A DNA stretch of 32,313 nt. Origin: JACRLV01 sp045863555 (lineage in GTDB: Bacteria > Planctomycetota > Phycisphaerae > UBA1845 > Fen-1342). The stretch covers positions 1 through 32,313 of the forward strand of contig BTUU01000031.1 of assembly GCA_045863555.1 (NCBI GenBank), in the 5' to 3' direction. A program made the position numbers and the translations under genes. The notes below the pieces were generated by a model. The model worked only from the letters and a program-made list of their open reading frames with translations, searched no databases and was not told the origin of the DNA. Below are positions 1-8,709 of the stretch, piece after piece. How positions within the stretch are numbered: position 1 is the first letter of the stretch; every line of letters starts with the position of its first letter.

Positions 1-90
1 CCCCCAAACATGACAGAACCCCCCCCCCCCCCCCCCAATTCTAACCCGCCCCCCCCGCCGGGGCGGCCCCCCCCCCCCCCCCCCCGGCCA
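1..90. repeat. Poly-C low-complexity contig end
   Basis: Two uninterrupted C runs, of 18 bases (19-36) and 19 bases (67-85), sit among shorter C/G runs. No coding frame or structured element can be supported. Homopolymers of this length at the first bases of a fragment are more typical of assembly or sequencing noise than of biology. Confidence 0.8.
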
Positions 91-299
91 TTTTGACCTC
101 TCCTGGAAACTGCGCTCCGGGTCACCGCGTTCGAGACGGGTTTCTCGCCCGAGCGTAAAGGGCGCGGGGGACTCGCACAGGTGGGCCGCCTCGTCCGCCC
201 GCGCACGCGAACAGCCGTGGGTGGGGCACCCGGCGCTTAGTTCACGGCGTTGCATGCCACCCTGGCGGTGAGCCCGTTGCACTATCTATGCGGCCATGC
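91..299. other. Non-coding stretch downstream of ugd
   Basis: No credible open frame, RNA gene or U-tracted hairpin was seen. The stretch lies downstream of the minus-strand dehydrogenase and should contain its transcription end, but I cannot point to a terminator. Confidence 0.4.
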
Positions 300-1616
300 T
301 CAGGCCGGCTTGAGCGACGGGCGGCCGATGCTGTGGTATTCGAAGTCGTACCGGGCCATGACGTCGAGGTCGTAGATGTTGCGGCCGTCGAAGATGAGCG
401 GCTGCTTGAGGAGTTCGCGGATGCGGTCGAAATCCGGGCTGCGGTATTCCATCCACTCGGTGCAGGCGACGAGAGCGTCCGCGCCGGCGAGCGGCTCGTA
501 GCTGTCCTCGTGGTAGGTGACGCGGTTGCCGAGGACCGGCTGCGCGGCCTCCATCGCCCGGGGATCGTGGACCGCGACCGTCGCGCCGGCCTTGAGGAGC
601 GATTCGACGACGGAGATGGCCGGGGCTTCGCGGATGTCGTCGGTCTTGGGCTTGAAGGCGAGGCCCCAGACGACGACCTTCTTGCCCTTCAGGTTGCCGC
701 CGAGGCGCTGGATGATCCGCTGGGCGAATTCGTCGCGCATGGCCTGGTTGCGTTCGTTGACGGCGTCGAGGATGCCCGCCTTCGCACCGGCGGCCTTGGC
801 GGTGTGGGCGAGGGCCTGGACGTCCTTGGGGAAGCAGCTTCCGCCGTAGCCGATGCCGGGGTAGAGGAAGTGGTGGCCGATGCGGGCGTCGAAGCCCATG
901 CCGCGGCGGACTTCGTCGACGTTCACGCCGAGCGTCTGGCACATCGAGGCGATCTCGTTGATGAAGCTGATGCGCGTGGCGAGGTACGAATTCGCGGCGT
1001 ACTTGCACATCTCGGCCGACATGCGGCTCATGACGATGATGGGCTTGTTGCTGCGCATGAAGGGCTTGTAGAGTTCGGAAACGACCTCGCCGGCTTCGGC
1101 GTCGTTGGTGCCGATGACGACGCGGTCGGGGCGGAGGAAATCCTCGACGGCCGCGCCTTCCTTCAGGAATTCGGGGTTGCTGACGACGTGGAAGGGCTGC
1201 GTGGTCTGGGCCTTGATGAGGGCCTCGACGCGGTTGCCCGTGCCCACGGGGACGGTGCTCTTGGTGACGATGACGGTGTAGCCGACGAGGGCCTTGCCGA
1301 TCTCCGTCGCGACGGCTTCGATCGCCGAGAGGTCGGCCGAGCCGTCCTCGCGGGGCGGCGTGCCGACGGCGATGAAGACGACGCGCGAGCTGGCCACGCC
1401 TTCCTTGAGGCTGGTGGTGAAGCGCAGGCGGTCGGCCTTCAGATTCGCCTGGAGCATCTCCTCAAGGCCGGGCTCGTAGATCGTGCAGTGGCCGGCCGAG
1501 AGGCGGGCGACCTTCTGGACGTCTTTATCGACGCCGATGACGTGGTTGCCGCTGTCGGCGAGGCAGGCGGCGGTGACGAGGCCGACGTATCCGCTTCCGA
1601 TGACGCACACTCGCAT
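300..1616 (-). CDS. ugd: UDP-glucose 6-dehydrogenase
   Basis: A 438-aa cytoplasmic enzyme of the UDP-glucose/GDP-mannose dehydrogenase family. It oxidises UDP-glucose to UDP-glucuronate with two NAD+. The N-terminal Rossmann motif GSGYVGLVTAACLADSG follows directly after the start. The catalytic segment GYGGSCFPKD places the nucleophilic cysteine at about residue 261. The C-terminal UDP-binding domain is present (VWGLAFKPKTDDIREAP), and the length is normal for the family. The frame stays open upstream to 1736, but the ATG at 1616 puts the Rossmann fold at the very N-terminus and has a purine-rich GGAG about 12 bases upstream, so it is preferred. The gene is divergent from the UDP-glucuronate decarboxylase gene, which uses its product. 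The substrate is assigned from that neighbour and from sequence; GDP-mannose or UDP-N-acetyl sugar dehydrogenases are related alternatives. Confidence 0.93.
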   Translation of the reverse strand: MRVCVIGSGYVGLVTAACLADSGNHVIGVDKDVQKVARLSAGHCTIYEPGLEEMLQANLKADRLRFTTSLKEGVASSRVVFIAVGTPPREDGSADLSAIEAVATEIGKALVGYTVIVTKSTVPVGTGNRVEALIKAQTTQPFHVVSNPEFLKEGAAVEDFLRPDRVVIGTNDAEAGEVVSELYKPFMRSNKPIIVMSRMSAEMCKYAANSYLATRISFINEIASMCQTLGVNVDEVRRGMGFDARIGHHFLYPGIGYGGSCFPKDVQALAHTAKAAGAKAGILDAVNERNQAMRDEFAQRIIQRLGGNLKGKKVVVWGLAFKPKTDDIREAPAISVVESLLKAGATVAVHDPRAMEAAQPVLGNRVTYHEDSYEPLAGADALVACTEWMEYRSPDFDRIRELLKQPLIFDGRNIYDLDVMARYDFEYHSIGRPSLKPA

Positions 1617-1736
1617 GAGATTTCCGCTCCAGGGGTCGAATCGCGCTTCCGGAAACGAGGCCGGACGGTCGATGGAACCTCTGCCGGCCGCCGCCCGTGC
1701 GGCGAGTCCGGCGGGTTCGTCGACGGCGAACCGCAC

Positions 1737-1744
1737 AGTATAAT
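1737..1744. promoter_or_regulatory. Overlapping divergent -10 elements between ugd and uxs
   Basis: On the plus strand TATAAT occupies 1739-1744, about 80 bases before the decarboxylase start. On the minus strand the overlapping bases 1737-1742 read TATACT, facing ugd. The -35 hexamers are poor on both sides (TTCGTC at 1716-1721 on plus at 17-bp spacing). This could be a shared bidirectional core promoter. Confidence 0.4.
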
Positions 1745-1824
1745 TCGGCCGTCGCGGCCGCGAAACTCAAGGCGGCGACGGAAGTGCCGGATCGCGGACG
1801 GGAATTCCACAGCGGGAGAGGCTT

Positions 1825-2763
1825 GTGCGCTATGTTGTCGCCGGCTGCGCCGGTTTCATCGGATTTCACCTGACCGAGCGGCTTTTGAACGAGGGGAACG
1901 AGATCGTCGGCGTGGACGACCTGTCCACGGGGCAGTCGGCGAACGCGACGGACCTGAAGAAGCACAAGAACTTCACGTGGGTCGAGCACGACATCGTGAA
2001 TCCGGTGAAGGTCAGCGGGCCGGTGGACATCGTCTACAACCTGGCGTGTCCGGCGTCGCCGGCGGATTTTTTCCCGCGGCGGCTGAAAATCCTCGACGTC
2101 TGCTCGCGCGGCGTGTGGAACCTGCTCGACCTCGCCCGGGAAAAGGGGGCGCGGCTGCTGCACACGTCGACGAGCGAGGTGTACGGCGACCCGAAGGAGC
2201 ATCCGCAGAAGGAGACGTATTGGGGGAATGTGAACCCGATCGGCGACCGGGCCTGCTATGACGAGGGCAAGCGGTTCGCAGAGGCGCTGATCGTCAATTA
2301 TCGCAAGCAGCATGGCGTGAAGGCGCGGATGGCACGGATCTTCAACACATACGGGCCGCGGATGCGGACGGACGACGGGCGAGTGCTGCCGAATTTCGTG
2401 ACGCAGGCGATGGAGGGCAAGCCGCTCACCGTCCACGGCGACGGCGGCCAGACGCGCAGCTTCTGCTACGTGAGCGACATGGCCGACGGGCTGATCCGGC
2501 TGGCGAACAGCGAGGTCGAGGACCCGGTGAACATCGGCAACCCGCAGGAGATCACGATCCGCGAATTCGCCGAGGAGATCATCCGGCTGTGCGGGAGCAA
2601 GAGCACGCTCATGTCGGTCGAGCGGCCGAAGGATGACCCGCACGTGCGCAAGCCGGACATCACGCGGGCGCGGACGCTGCTGGGCTGGGAGCCGAAGGTG
2701 GACCGGAAGGAGGGGCTGGCGCGGACGGTGGCGTGGTTCAAGGAGAACTACAAGCCCTCGTAG
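1825..2763 (+). CDS. uxs: UDP-glucuronate decarboxylase (UDP-xylose synthase type)
   Basis: A 312-aa extended short-chain dehydrogenase/reductase. It should convert UDP-glucuronate to UDP-xylose through an NAD+-bound 4-keto intermediate. The nucleotide-binding motif GCAGFIG is at residues 7-13. The catalytic Ser/Thr region reads HTSTSEVYGDP, and the Tyr-Lys pair lies in CYDEGKR (Y145, K149). The segments YGPRMRTDDGRVLPNF and GDGGQTRSFCYVSD are characteristic of UDP-glucuronate decarboxylases and close relatives. The start is GTG at 1825, preceded by GGGAGAG at 1814-1820. The divergent neighbour ugd makes the substrate, so the pair supplies UDP-xylose for envelope or extracellular polysaccharide. 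A dTDP-glucose dehydratase is less likely given this motif set and context. Confidence 0.9.
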   Translation: MRYVVAGCAGFIGFHLTERLLNEGNEIVGVDDLSTGQSANATDLKKHKNFTWVEHDIVNPVKVSGPVDIVYNLACPASPADFFPRRLKILDVCSRGVWNLLDLAREKGARLLHTSTSEVYGDPKEHPQKETYWGNVNPIGDRACYDEGKRFAEALIVNYRKQHGVKARMARIFNTYGPRMRTDDGRVLPNFVTQAMEGKPLTVHGDGGQTRSFCYVSDMADGLIRLANSEVEDPVNIGNPQEITIREFAEEIIRLCGSKSTLMSVERPKDDPHVRKPDITRARTLLGWEPKVDRKEGLARTVAWFKENYKPS

Positions 2764-2920
2764 AGCCGCTGCGGCGCGCCCCGGCACGCGATTCGATACA
2801 GAAGAGTGCCCCGTTGGAGAAGCGCGCAACGCTGACTCCGGCAGGTTCTTGTTGCCGCGATCGACTCGGAATCTATCGCAGAGATCGTCCTCAACCTCGA
2901 ACCGCCCACGTCTTCGTGCG

Positions 2921-2957
2921 TATGATGAAGTGAACCACTTCGACATGGGGGATTCGT
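2921..2957 (+). promoter_or_regulatory. Leader of the first propeller gene (conserved with its paralogue)
   Basis: The leader contains TATGAT at 2921-2926, a TGAACCACTTC block and a GGGGG Shine-Dalgarno about 8 bases before the ATG at 2959. The same three blocks, in the same order and at almost the same spacing, precede the paralogue (5740-5775). TATGAT is a plausible -10; no convincing -35 is visible. Confidence 0.45.
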
Positions 2958-2958
2958 C

Positions 2959-5727
2959 ATGCGCACGCGACTCGGGCTCCGGCCTTTCGTGGCAAGTCTG
3001 CTGCTTTCTGGTTCCGCATCGAGTCAGTCAATCGAATGGACTGCGCGATTTGACGACATTCGGGCTGGTTACGACCAGAGCCGTAGCGCCGTCAGCAGCC
3101 CAACGGGCGAATTGTCCGTACTGAGCAGTCGGGACGCCGGGACGGTGTTGTTCACGGTCGCGCCCGACGGGCAGATCCTGAGCGAAATTCCGCACACCGA
3201 TGCGGATCAGGTCTTTTCCCGAACCCTGACGGCGACTTCCGACGGCGCCGCGCTGCTCGCGGCGCTGCGGCGGGATGCAAGCGCTCGCCGCACGATCCTG
3301 GTGCTCCTGCGGCGCCCCTCGGGAGCCGCGGTCTGGTCAGAATCCCTGTTCACCTCGCCGGCGGAGTGGTCGGCCGCCGAGGCTTTGTCGGTCGACGCTG
3401 CCGGCAATGTCGTCATTTCGGGTGGAACCTACTTCACCGGGGAACCGGCGCGACTTACTGTCGTATCGTTCGACCCGCAGGGACAGGTGCGGTGGGTCGC
3501 GCGCGATGAGAGCGCCGCAGTCACGTCGGCCAGCGGCCATCCCTATGGCGGTGTCCGGCAGGGATTGGACGACCTGGGAAACACGTTCGTCGCCGCGACG
3601 GTGCGCGGGCCGAACGGTTCCTTGGATGCCGACCTCCTGATCGAGAAAGTCGACTCCGCCGGGAACATCCAATGGCAGCAGCGATACTCCGTGGATGAGA
3701 ACGAGCGGAACTCCGGATACTGGCTCGGCGCGGTGAAGGTCCATGAGTCGCGGGTGTATCTCAGTGCGTGGATGAACAACGAATCGAATCACGCGCTGCT
3801 GACGCTCGCGTACGACCTGGATGGAAATCGAATCTGGTCTGATCTCATCGCGGATCAAGGCGGCATTGCGAGCATGATTGCCGCCAACCCGGCCGACCGC
3901 GGAATCTATGTCGGAGGAACGGCAGCCGGACTCTACCCGGAAGACCCCGACGGTTTCTTCCTGGCGCGGTATTCGCCGGCCGGCGATCGGATCTTCGCGC
4001 ACGTCTATGATTCCGAGCTCAACGGCACGTATTCGCTCAATGGTGTCGTCGTCGACTCCGAGGGTCGCGCGTATCTCGGCGGCAACCACCGCCCAACCGG
4101 CCAGTCGTCGCAGTTGAGGGCGATGCAGGTTCTTCCCGGAGGAACGATCGGGTGGGATCGTCACTATACCTGGCCGGGGTCGAATCCACTGTTCTCCCCC
4201 GCCGCCTTCATCGCCGACGGCCTGGGTGGCCTCGCGTGCGCCGCAACGGTTTCTGATCCGCACAACCGCGCCGATGTCGGGCTCGTCACCATCGATACCG
4301 CTGGTGACATCGTTCGCACCGTGCAACTGAACTCCACGGAGCCCAGCAGCGACAGCTTTTGCTACGGGAGCGTCGTTGATTCCAGCGCCAATCGCTACGT
4401 TGCGATCGATTCGGATCGGTTTCCCGATGAGGGTGGATGGGCGGTCGTCAAGTACGATGCGTCCGGCATTGAGCAGTGGCGGCGGCGCGTCACCGAATGG
4501 GGCAGTCGGCCGACGCGCATGGCGATGGATGCCTGGGAGAACATCACCGTCGCGGGATCGATCGCGGATGACGGCAGCGCGAACACCGGAGACATTCTCG
4601 TCGTCCGCTGGCGGCCCGACGGGAGCGAAGTCTGGAGGGCGGTCTACGACGGGCCGACCGGCCAGCGCGATTACGTCGTGGACATGGCGATGTCCTACAT
4701 GGGCGACGTGTACATCTCGGGCGAGACGGTCGTCGGCGATCAGGCGCTGACGCTGCTGGTGAAGTTTGATTTCCTCGGCCATTTCCAATGGGATCAACTG
4801 GCGATTCCCGGCCGGCGACTGATGAAGGTCGCGGCTGACGACAATCTGCTGTTCATGACAGCTTACGGGCTGACGTGCATTTCGCCGGACGGGTGGATTC
4901 AGTGGACGAGTCCGCTCCCCTCTTCGGTTGGATGCGCGTGGAATCTCTTCGAGATCGACCTCGATCGATTTGGAAACGTTCTGCTCGTGGGCAGCGCGTG
5001 TCATACCGCTGCGAATCGCACGCTGGCCGTGATCAAGTACAGCCCGACGGGCGAGTTGCGCTGGGTCAGTCAGCCGGAGGAGGCGCAGGGGGTGAACGGC
5101 TACCGCTTCGTGCTCGATCGTTCGGGGAATGTCCTCTTCGTCGGCACCCAGTCGGTCCAGCGCGAGAGCAATCTTCCCGATCAGTATCTCGTCACCGGCC
5201 TGATTTCGCCGCAGGGGGCAACGCGCTGGATCGCCCGGCACTATCTTGGGCGGACTGACTTCAGTACCGAGGTCGACGTGGCACGCGACGACGATTGGGC
5301 GTACGTAATGGGCCGGAGTCGCGACTTTGTGACGCTCCGATACGACCTCGGTGGAAATCTCGACTGGAAGGCAGAGTACAGCGAAAGCGGAGCGACCGAC
5401 GTTCTGCCTTTCGTGCTGACTCTCGACCCCGACGGCCGCACCGCCGTCACCGGCAGGATCCGTAGCGCGGATGATGACGACGATATGGTGACGGTGTGCT
5501 ACGGCGCCGCCTCGCCGCCCTGCGGCGGCACACCCGCATGTCGCGCCGCGGACGTCAATGCCGACTGCGTCGTGGATCTCGCGGACCTGTTCATTGTGCT
5601 GTCGAATTTCGGGCTCGCACATCGCGGCAGCATCTCCCCCGCCGATGGCGATATGAACTTTGATGGCGTGACGGATATCAATGACCTGGTGAGCGTGCTG
5701 GGAGCATTCGGAGAGCGGTGCGAGTAG
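2959..5727 (+). CDS. Secreted beta-propeller protein with dockerin-like C-terminus
   Basis: A 922-aa predicted extracellular protein. A signal peptide occupies about residues 1-22 (basic start, hydrophobic core, Ala-Ser-Ser before Gln). The body consists of at least ten repeats sharing a strand of the form aromatic-D-x-x-G-x-x-x-W, for example YDASGIEQW, WRPDGSEVW and YSPTGELRW. This resembles PQQ-like or other bacterial beta-propeller repeats. The last 60 or so residues hold two EF-hand-like loops (DVNADCVVDLADL and DMNFDGVTDINDL), a dockerin-type pair that planctomycetes often place at secreted protein ends. No catalytic motif was found. A downstream paralogue begins 48 bases after the stop. 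I infer a structural, adhesive or sorting role; the ligand is unknown. The ATG at 2959 has a GGGGGA Shine-Dalgarno. Confidence 0.85.
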   Translation: MRTRLGLRPFVASLLLSGSASSQSIEWTARFDDIRAGYDQSRSAVSSPTGELSVLSSRDAGTVLFTVAPDGQILSEIPHTDADQVFSRTLTATSDGAALLAALRRDASARRTILVLLRRPSGAAVWSESLFTSPAEWSAAEALSVDAAGNVVISGGTYFTGEPARLTVVSFDPQGQVRWVARDESAAVTSASGHPYGGVRQGLDDLGNTFVAATVRGPNGSLDADLLIEKVDSAGNIQWQQRYSVDENERNSGYWLGAVKVHESRVYLSAWMNNESNHALLTLAYDLDGNRIWSDLIADQGGIASMIAANPADRGIYVGGTAAGLYPEDPDGFFLARYSPAGDRIFAHVYDSELNGTYSLNGVVVDSEGRAYLGGNHRPTGQSSQLRAMQVLPGGTIGWDRHYTWPGSNPLFSPAAFIADGLGGLACAATVSDPHNRADVGLVTIDTAGDIVRTVQLNSTEPSSDSFCYGSVVDSSANRYVAIDSDRFPDEGGWAVVKYDASGIEQWRRRVTEWGSRPTRMAMDAWENITVAGSIADDGSANTGDILVVRWRPDGSEVWRAVYDGPTGQRDYVVDMAMSYMGDVYISGETVVGDQALTLLVKFDFLGHFQWDQLAIPGRRLMKVAADDNLLFMTAYGLTCISPDGWIQWTSPLPSSVGCAWNLFEIDLDRFGNVLLVGSACHTAANRTLAVIKYSPTGELRWVSQPEEAQGVNGYRFVLDRSGNVLFVGTQSVQRESNLPDQYLVTGLISPQGATRWIARHYLGRTDFSTEVDVARDDDWAYVMGRSRDFVTLRYDLGGNLDWKAEYSESGATDVLPFVLTLDPDGRTAVTGRIRSADDDDDMVTVCYGAASPPCGGTPACRAADVNADCVVDLADLFIVLSNFGLAHRGSISPADGDMNFDGVTDINDLVSVLGAFGERCE

Positions 5728-5739
5728 ACAGACTGCGGG

Positions 5740-5775
5740 TATGATTCTTTGAACACTTCAATTCGGGGGTTTGAC
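5740..5775 (+). promoter_or_regulatory. Leader of the second propeller gene
   Basis: TATGAT (5740-5745), TGAACACTTC and GGGGG repeat the arrangement upstream of the first copy. This indicates that the leader was duplicated with the gene and that each copy probably has its own promoter and ribosome-binding site. The GGGGG lies 6-10 bases before the ATG at 5776 and supports that start over the upstream ATG at 5749. Confidence 0.45.
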
Positions 5776-8538
5776 ATGCGCACTCCGCGGTTCACCCTGC
5801 CTTTTTGCGTACTTGCCCTTTCCGTCGCCGCCGCAGCTCAGTCGATCGACTGGATCGCCCGATTCGACGATGTCGGCGCCGCTTCGGACAACGTCGTGGG
5901 GGCCGCGCGGACATCGGCCGGCGCGCTGGCTGTACTGGCGGAACGTACGAATCACGGAACGATCCTGTTCACGGTGGACCCGAATGGTGATCCCATCGGG
6001 CACACGACGCCGATCGATTCCGACGACCTTGCGACGTGGACATTCAGAGCGGGACCCGACGATTCGGTCGTGCTCGCGGCGCTGCGCCGGGATGCGGGCG
6101 GACGTCAGGCGATTGTCGTCCTGCTCCGGCTCGGGGCGGGCGATGTGCAGTGGTCGGAGCGTTCATTCGATTCGCCGTGGGAGTGGGAGCGCGTCGAGGA
6201 TCTCGCCGTCGACGCCGCCGGAAACGTGCTGATCTCGGGACCGACGGTGGACGGCGACGGTCATCTTCGGCTCGCGCACGTGTCGTTCGACCCGCAGGCA
6301 GCGGTGCGCTGGGCGACGCAGCTCGCCGGCGAAACGCTTCCGCCGTCGGCCAAGACGTACGTGCGAGCCAGCTTCGACGGCAGCGGGAACGCCTACGTCG
6401 TCGCTACGGTCGAGGGCCAAAACGGCTCGCGGGATGGCGACTTGCTGGTCAGCAAATATGACCTAGCGGGTCAGCCGGTGTGGACCTGGCGGTTCGACCT
6501 TGCTTCCGACGATACGACTGCGAGTTACAAACCGAGTGCGATCTTGGCGGATGACGACGGCGTCTTCGTCTGCGCCTACGGTTCGTCGTCCAGCGCCGGC
6601 GCCGGGATCATCTCGATTCGCCTGGACGCCGGCGGCAACCCGCTCTGGCAGGACTTCTTCCAGGGTGGAACGTACTATCCGCGAGCAAAGCGCAACCCCG
6701 CTGACGGCGGCTATTACGTCGCGAGTGAGGTGTACGCCGGCTCGCCCCGGCCGAAACGCGATTTCCTGCTGCTTCGGTATGGCCCCGACGGGCAACGGTT
6801 GTTTTCCCGCCAACTGGAGAGCGGACTCGAATCCGACGCGTATCTGACTGGGATCGTGGTCGAACCTGACGGTCAAGTCGTCATGGGCGGCTATATACTA
6901 TCGGGATTCGGATCCGACTCCTCGCTTCGGGCAGCACGAGTTTCGACGGACGGCGTGGTCATCTGGGATCGACAGTATTCCTGGTCCGGAGCCGACCCGT
7001 GGATCTGGTGCAGGGGTCTTCTCGCCGACTCCCAGGGCCGCGCGACAATCGTCGCCTCGGTCAACGACTCGCATACGGGCCGGGATGCGGCGTTATTGAC
7101 CCTGGACGCCGGCGGCGAGATCACCAGAACCGTACAGTTGAATTCGACCCATCCGAGCGTGGACTCGTTCTGCTACGGCAGTGTCGCCGACCTCGACGGC
7201 AATCTCTATTTGGCATTGAACTCGCGTCAGTACCCGGATACCGGCGGCTGGGTCGTGGTGAAGTACGACGCATCCGGCATCGAGCAATGGCGCCGCCGGG
7301 TGTCCGAGTGGGGCAGCCGTCCCACGGTGATGGCGATCGACGCCTGGCAGAACATCACGGTCGCCGGTTCCGTCGCGGACAACGGCTCTTCCGACACCGG
7401 AGACATCCTCGTCGTCCGCTGGCGGCCCGATGGCAGCGAAGTGTGGCGCGCGGTTTACGACGGCCCCACCGGACAGCGGGACTACGCCAATGGCATGGCG
7501 ATGTCCTACATGGGGGACGTGTACGTGTCAGGCCAGACCGTAGTCGGCGATCAAGGACTGCCGCTGCTGATCAAGTTTGATTACAACGGTCATTACCAAT
7601 GGGATCAACTGGCAATTTTCGGCGGCCGGCTGATGAAGGTCGCCTCCGACGATAATCTCCTGTTGATTACAAGCTCCGGGCTGACGTGCATGTCGCCGGA
7701 TGGCTGGATTCAGTGGACAAGCCCGCTGCCCGCGTCAAATGGATGCTCGCCGACCCTCTACGATATGGCCCTCGACCGATTCGGAAACGTCGTGCTGGTC
7801 GGCCGCGGATGCTTCACGTCGACGAGCAACGCACTGGCAGTGATCAAGTACAGTCCAACCGGCGAGTTGCGCTGGGTCAGCGAGCCGGGGGAATTCGAGG
7901 GAGCCATCGGTCAGCATCTTGTGCTTGATCGGCCAGGAAACGTACTCGTCACAGGTACGCAGTCGGTCAATCAGGGCAGCTACCCTCCCGATCAGTTCCT
8001 CGTTACCGCCCTTGTCTCGCCCCAAGGAGCGACTCGCTGGACCGCCCGTCACTATCTCGGGCCAGCCGCCTTTAGCGGCGCGACGGATCTGGCCCGCGAC
8101 GACCAATGGGCATATGTGATGGCCGACTACGAAAACGTTCTCCTGTTTCGGTACGATCTCGAGGGTAATCTCGCGTGGAAAGCCGAGTACGAGGAATCTG
8201 ATGCGAGCAGGCAGCGGGCCTTTCGATTGTCGCTCGACAGCGACGGTCGTCCCAACATCACCAGCACGATTACCAGCGTGGACAACAACTCAGACATCGT
8301 CACAGTTTGCTATGGTGCCGCCTCGCCGCCGTGCGGCGGTACGCCCGCATGTCGCGCCGCGGACGTCAATGCCGACTGCGTCGTGAATCTCGCGGACCTG
8401 TTCATCGTGCTGTCGAATTTCGGGCTCGCGCATCGAGGCAGCATCTCGCCCGCCGACGGAGATATGAATTTCGACGGGGTGACGGATATCAACGACCTGG
8501 TGAGCGTGCTGGGGGCGTTCGGAACGGATTGTCAGTAG
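5776..8538 (+). CDS. Secreted beta-propeller protein with dockerin-like C-terminus (paralogue)
   Basis: A 920-aa paralogue of the preceding gene. The start at 5776 is chosen because it aligns with the first copy (both begin MRT), gives a clean signal peptide ending in AAAAQ at about residue 21, and has a spaced GGGGG. An in-frame ATG at 5749 would add nine hydrophilic residues before the signal. The same W-containing propeller strands recur throughout (YDASGIEQW, WRPDGSEVW, YSPTGELRW). The C-terminus again has paired EF-hand loops (DVNADCVVNLADL, DMNFDGVTDINDL). Similarity to the first copy is uneven: moderate in the N-terminal third, very high in the central blades and in the tail. No enzyme signature is visible. 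It is probably surface-associated or secreted; the function is unknown. Confidence 0.85.
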   Translation: MRTPRFTLPFCVLALSVAAAAQSIDWIARFDDVGAASDNVVGAARTSAGALAVLAERTNHGTILFTVDPNGDPIGHTTPIDSDDLATWTFRAGPDDSVVLAALRRDAGGRQAIVVLLRLGAGDVQWSERSFDSPWEWERVEDLAVDAAGNVLISGPTVDGDGHLRLAHVSFDPQAAVRWATQLAGETLPPSAKTYVRASFDGSGNAYVVATVEGQNGSRDGDLLVSKYDLAGQPVWTWRFDLASDDTTASYKPSAILADDDGVFVCAYGSSSSAGAGIISIRLDAGGNPLWQDFFQGGTYYPRAKRNPADGGYYVASEVYAGSPRPKRDFLLLRYGPDGQRLFSRQLESGLESDAYLTGIVVEPDGQVVMGGYILSGFGSDSSLRAARVSTDGVVIWDRQYSWSGADPWIWCRGLLADSQGRATIVASVNDSHTGRDAALLTLDAGGEITRTVQLNSTHPSVDSFCYGSVADLDGNLYLALNSRQYPDTGGWVVVKYDASGIEQWRRRVSEWGSRPTVMAIDAWQNITVAGSVADNGSSDTGDILVVRWRPDGSEVWRAVYDGPTGQRDYANGMAMSYMGDVYVSGQTVVGDQGLPLLIKFDYNGHYQWDQLAIFGGRLMKVASDDNLLLITSSGLTCMSPDGWIQWTSPLPASNGCSPTLYDMALDRFGNVVLVGRGCFTSTSNALAVIKYSPTGELRWVSEPGEFEGAIGQHLVLDRPGNVLVTGTQSVNQGSYPPDQFLVTALVSPQGATRWTARHYLGPAAFSGATDLARDDQWAYVMADYENVLLFRYDLEGNLAWKAEYEESDASRQRAFRLSLDSDGRPNITSTITSVDNNSDIVTVCYGAASPPCGGTPACRAADVNADCVVNLADLFIVLSNFGLAHRGSISPADGDMNFDGVTDINDLVSVLGAFGTDCQ

Positions 8539-8697
8539 CCTGGCGCGCGGAGCTATCTTCCAACGTTCTCGTCAAAGGATACGTGCCGCGACGGAGACAG
8601 GAAGGTCTATTTCCAGTCGCGCCGGGCCAACGCCGCGCGGCGGTCGCCCGGTCCGTCCGTTCCAACATTTCCCGCAAATTGGAACGCCGATCCGCAG

Positions 8698-8703
8698 TAT
8701 CCT
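8698..8703 (+). promoter_or_regulatory. Possible -10 for a leaderless ABC transcript
   Basis: TATCCT ends seven bases before the A of the ATPase start codon, and no Shine-Dalgarno sequence precedes that ATG (the bases read CCTTCCCTG). This fits a transcript beginning at or near the start codon. No good -35 is present at 16-18 bp spacing, so the call is weak. Confidence 0.25.
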
Positions 8704-8709
8704 TCCCTG

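Noticed and set aside
288..2261. A 657-codon plus-strand open frame across the ugd gene
   Set aside because: Antisense to a clear UDP-glucose dehydrogenase; Asp/Ala/Val-rich repeats are the mirror of its codon bias.
3337..5622. A 761-codon minus-strand open frame opposite the first propeller gene
   Set aside because: No recognisable motif; the sense strand has a signal peptide, repeats and a dockerin-like tail.
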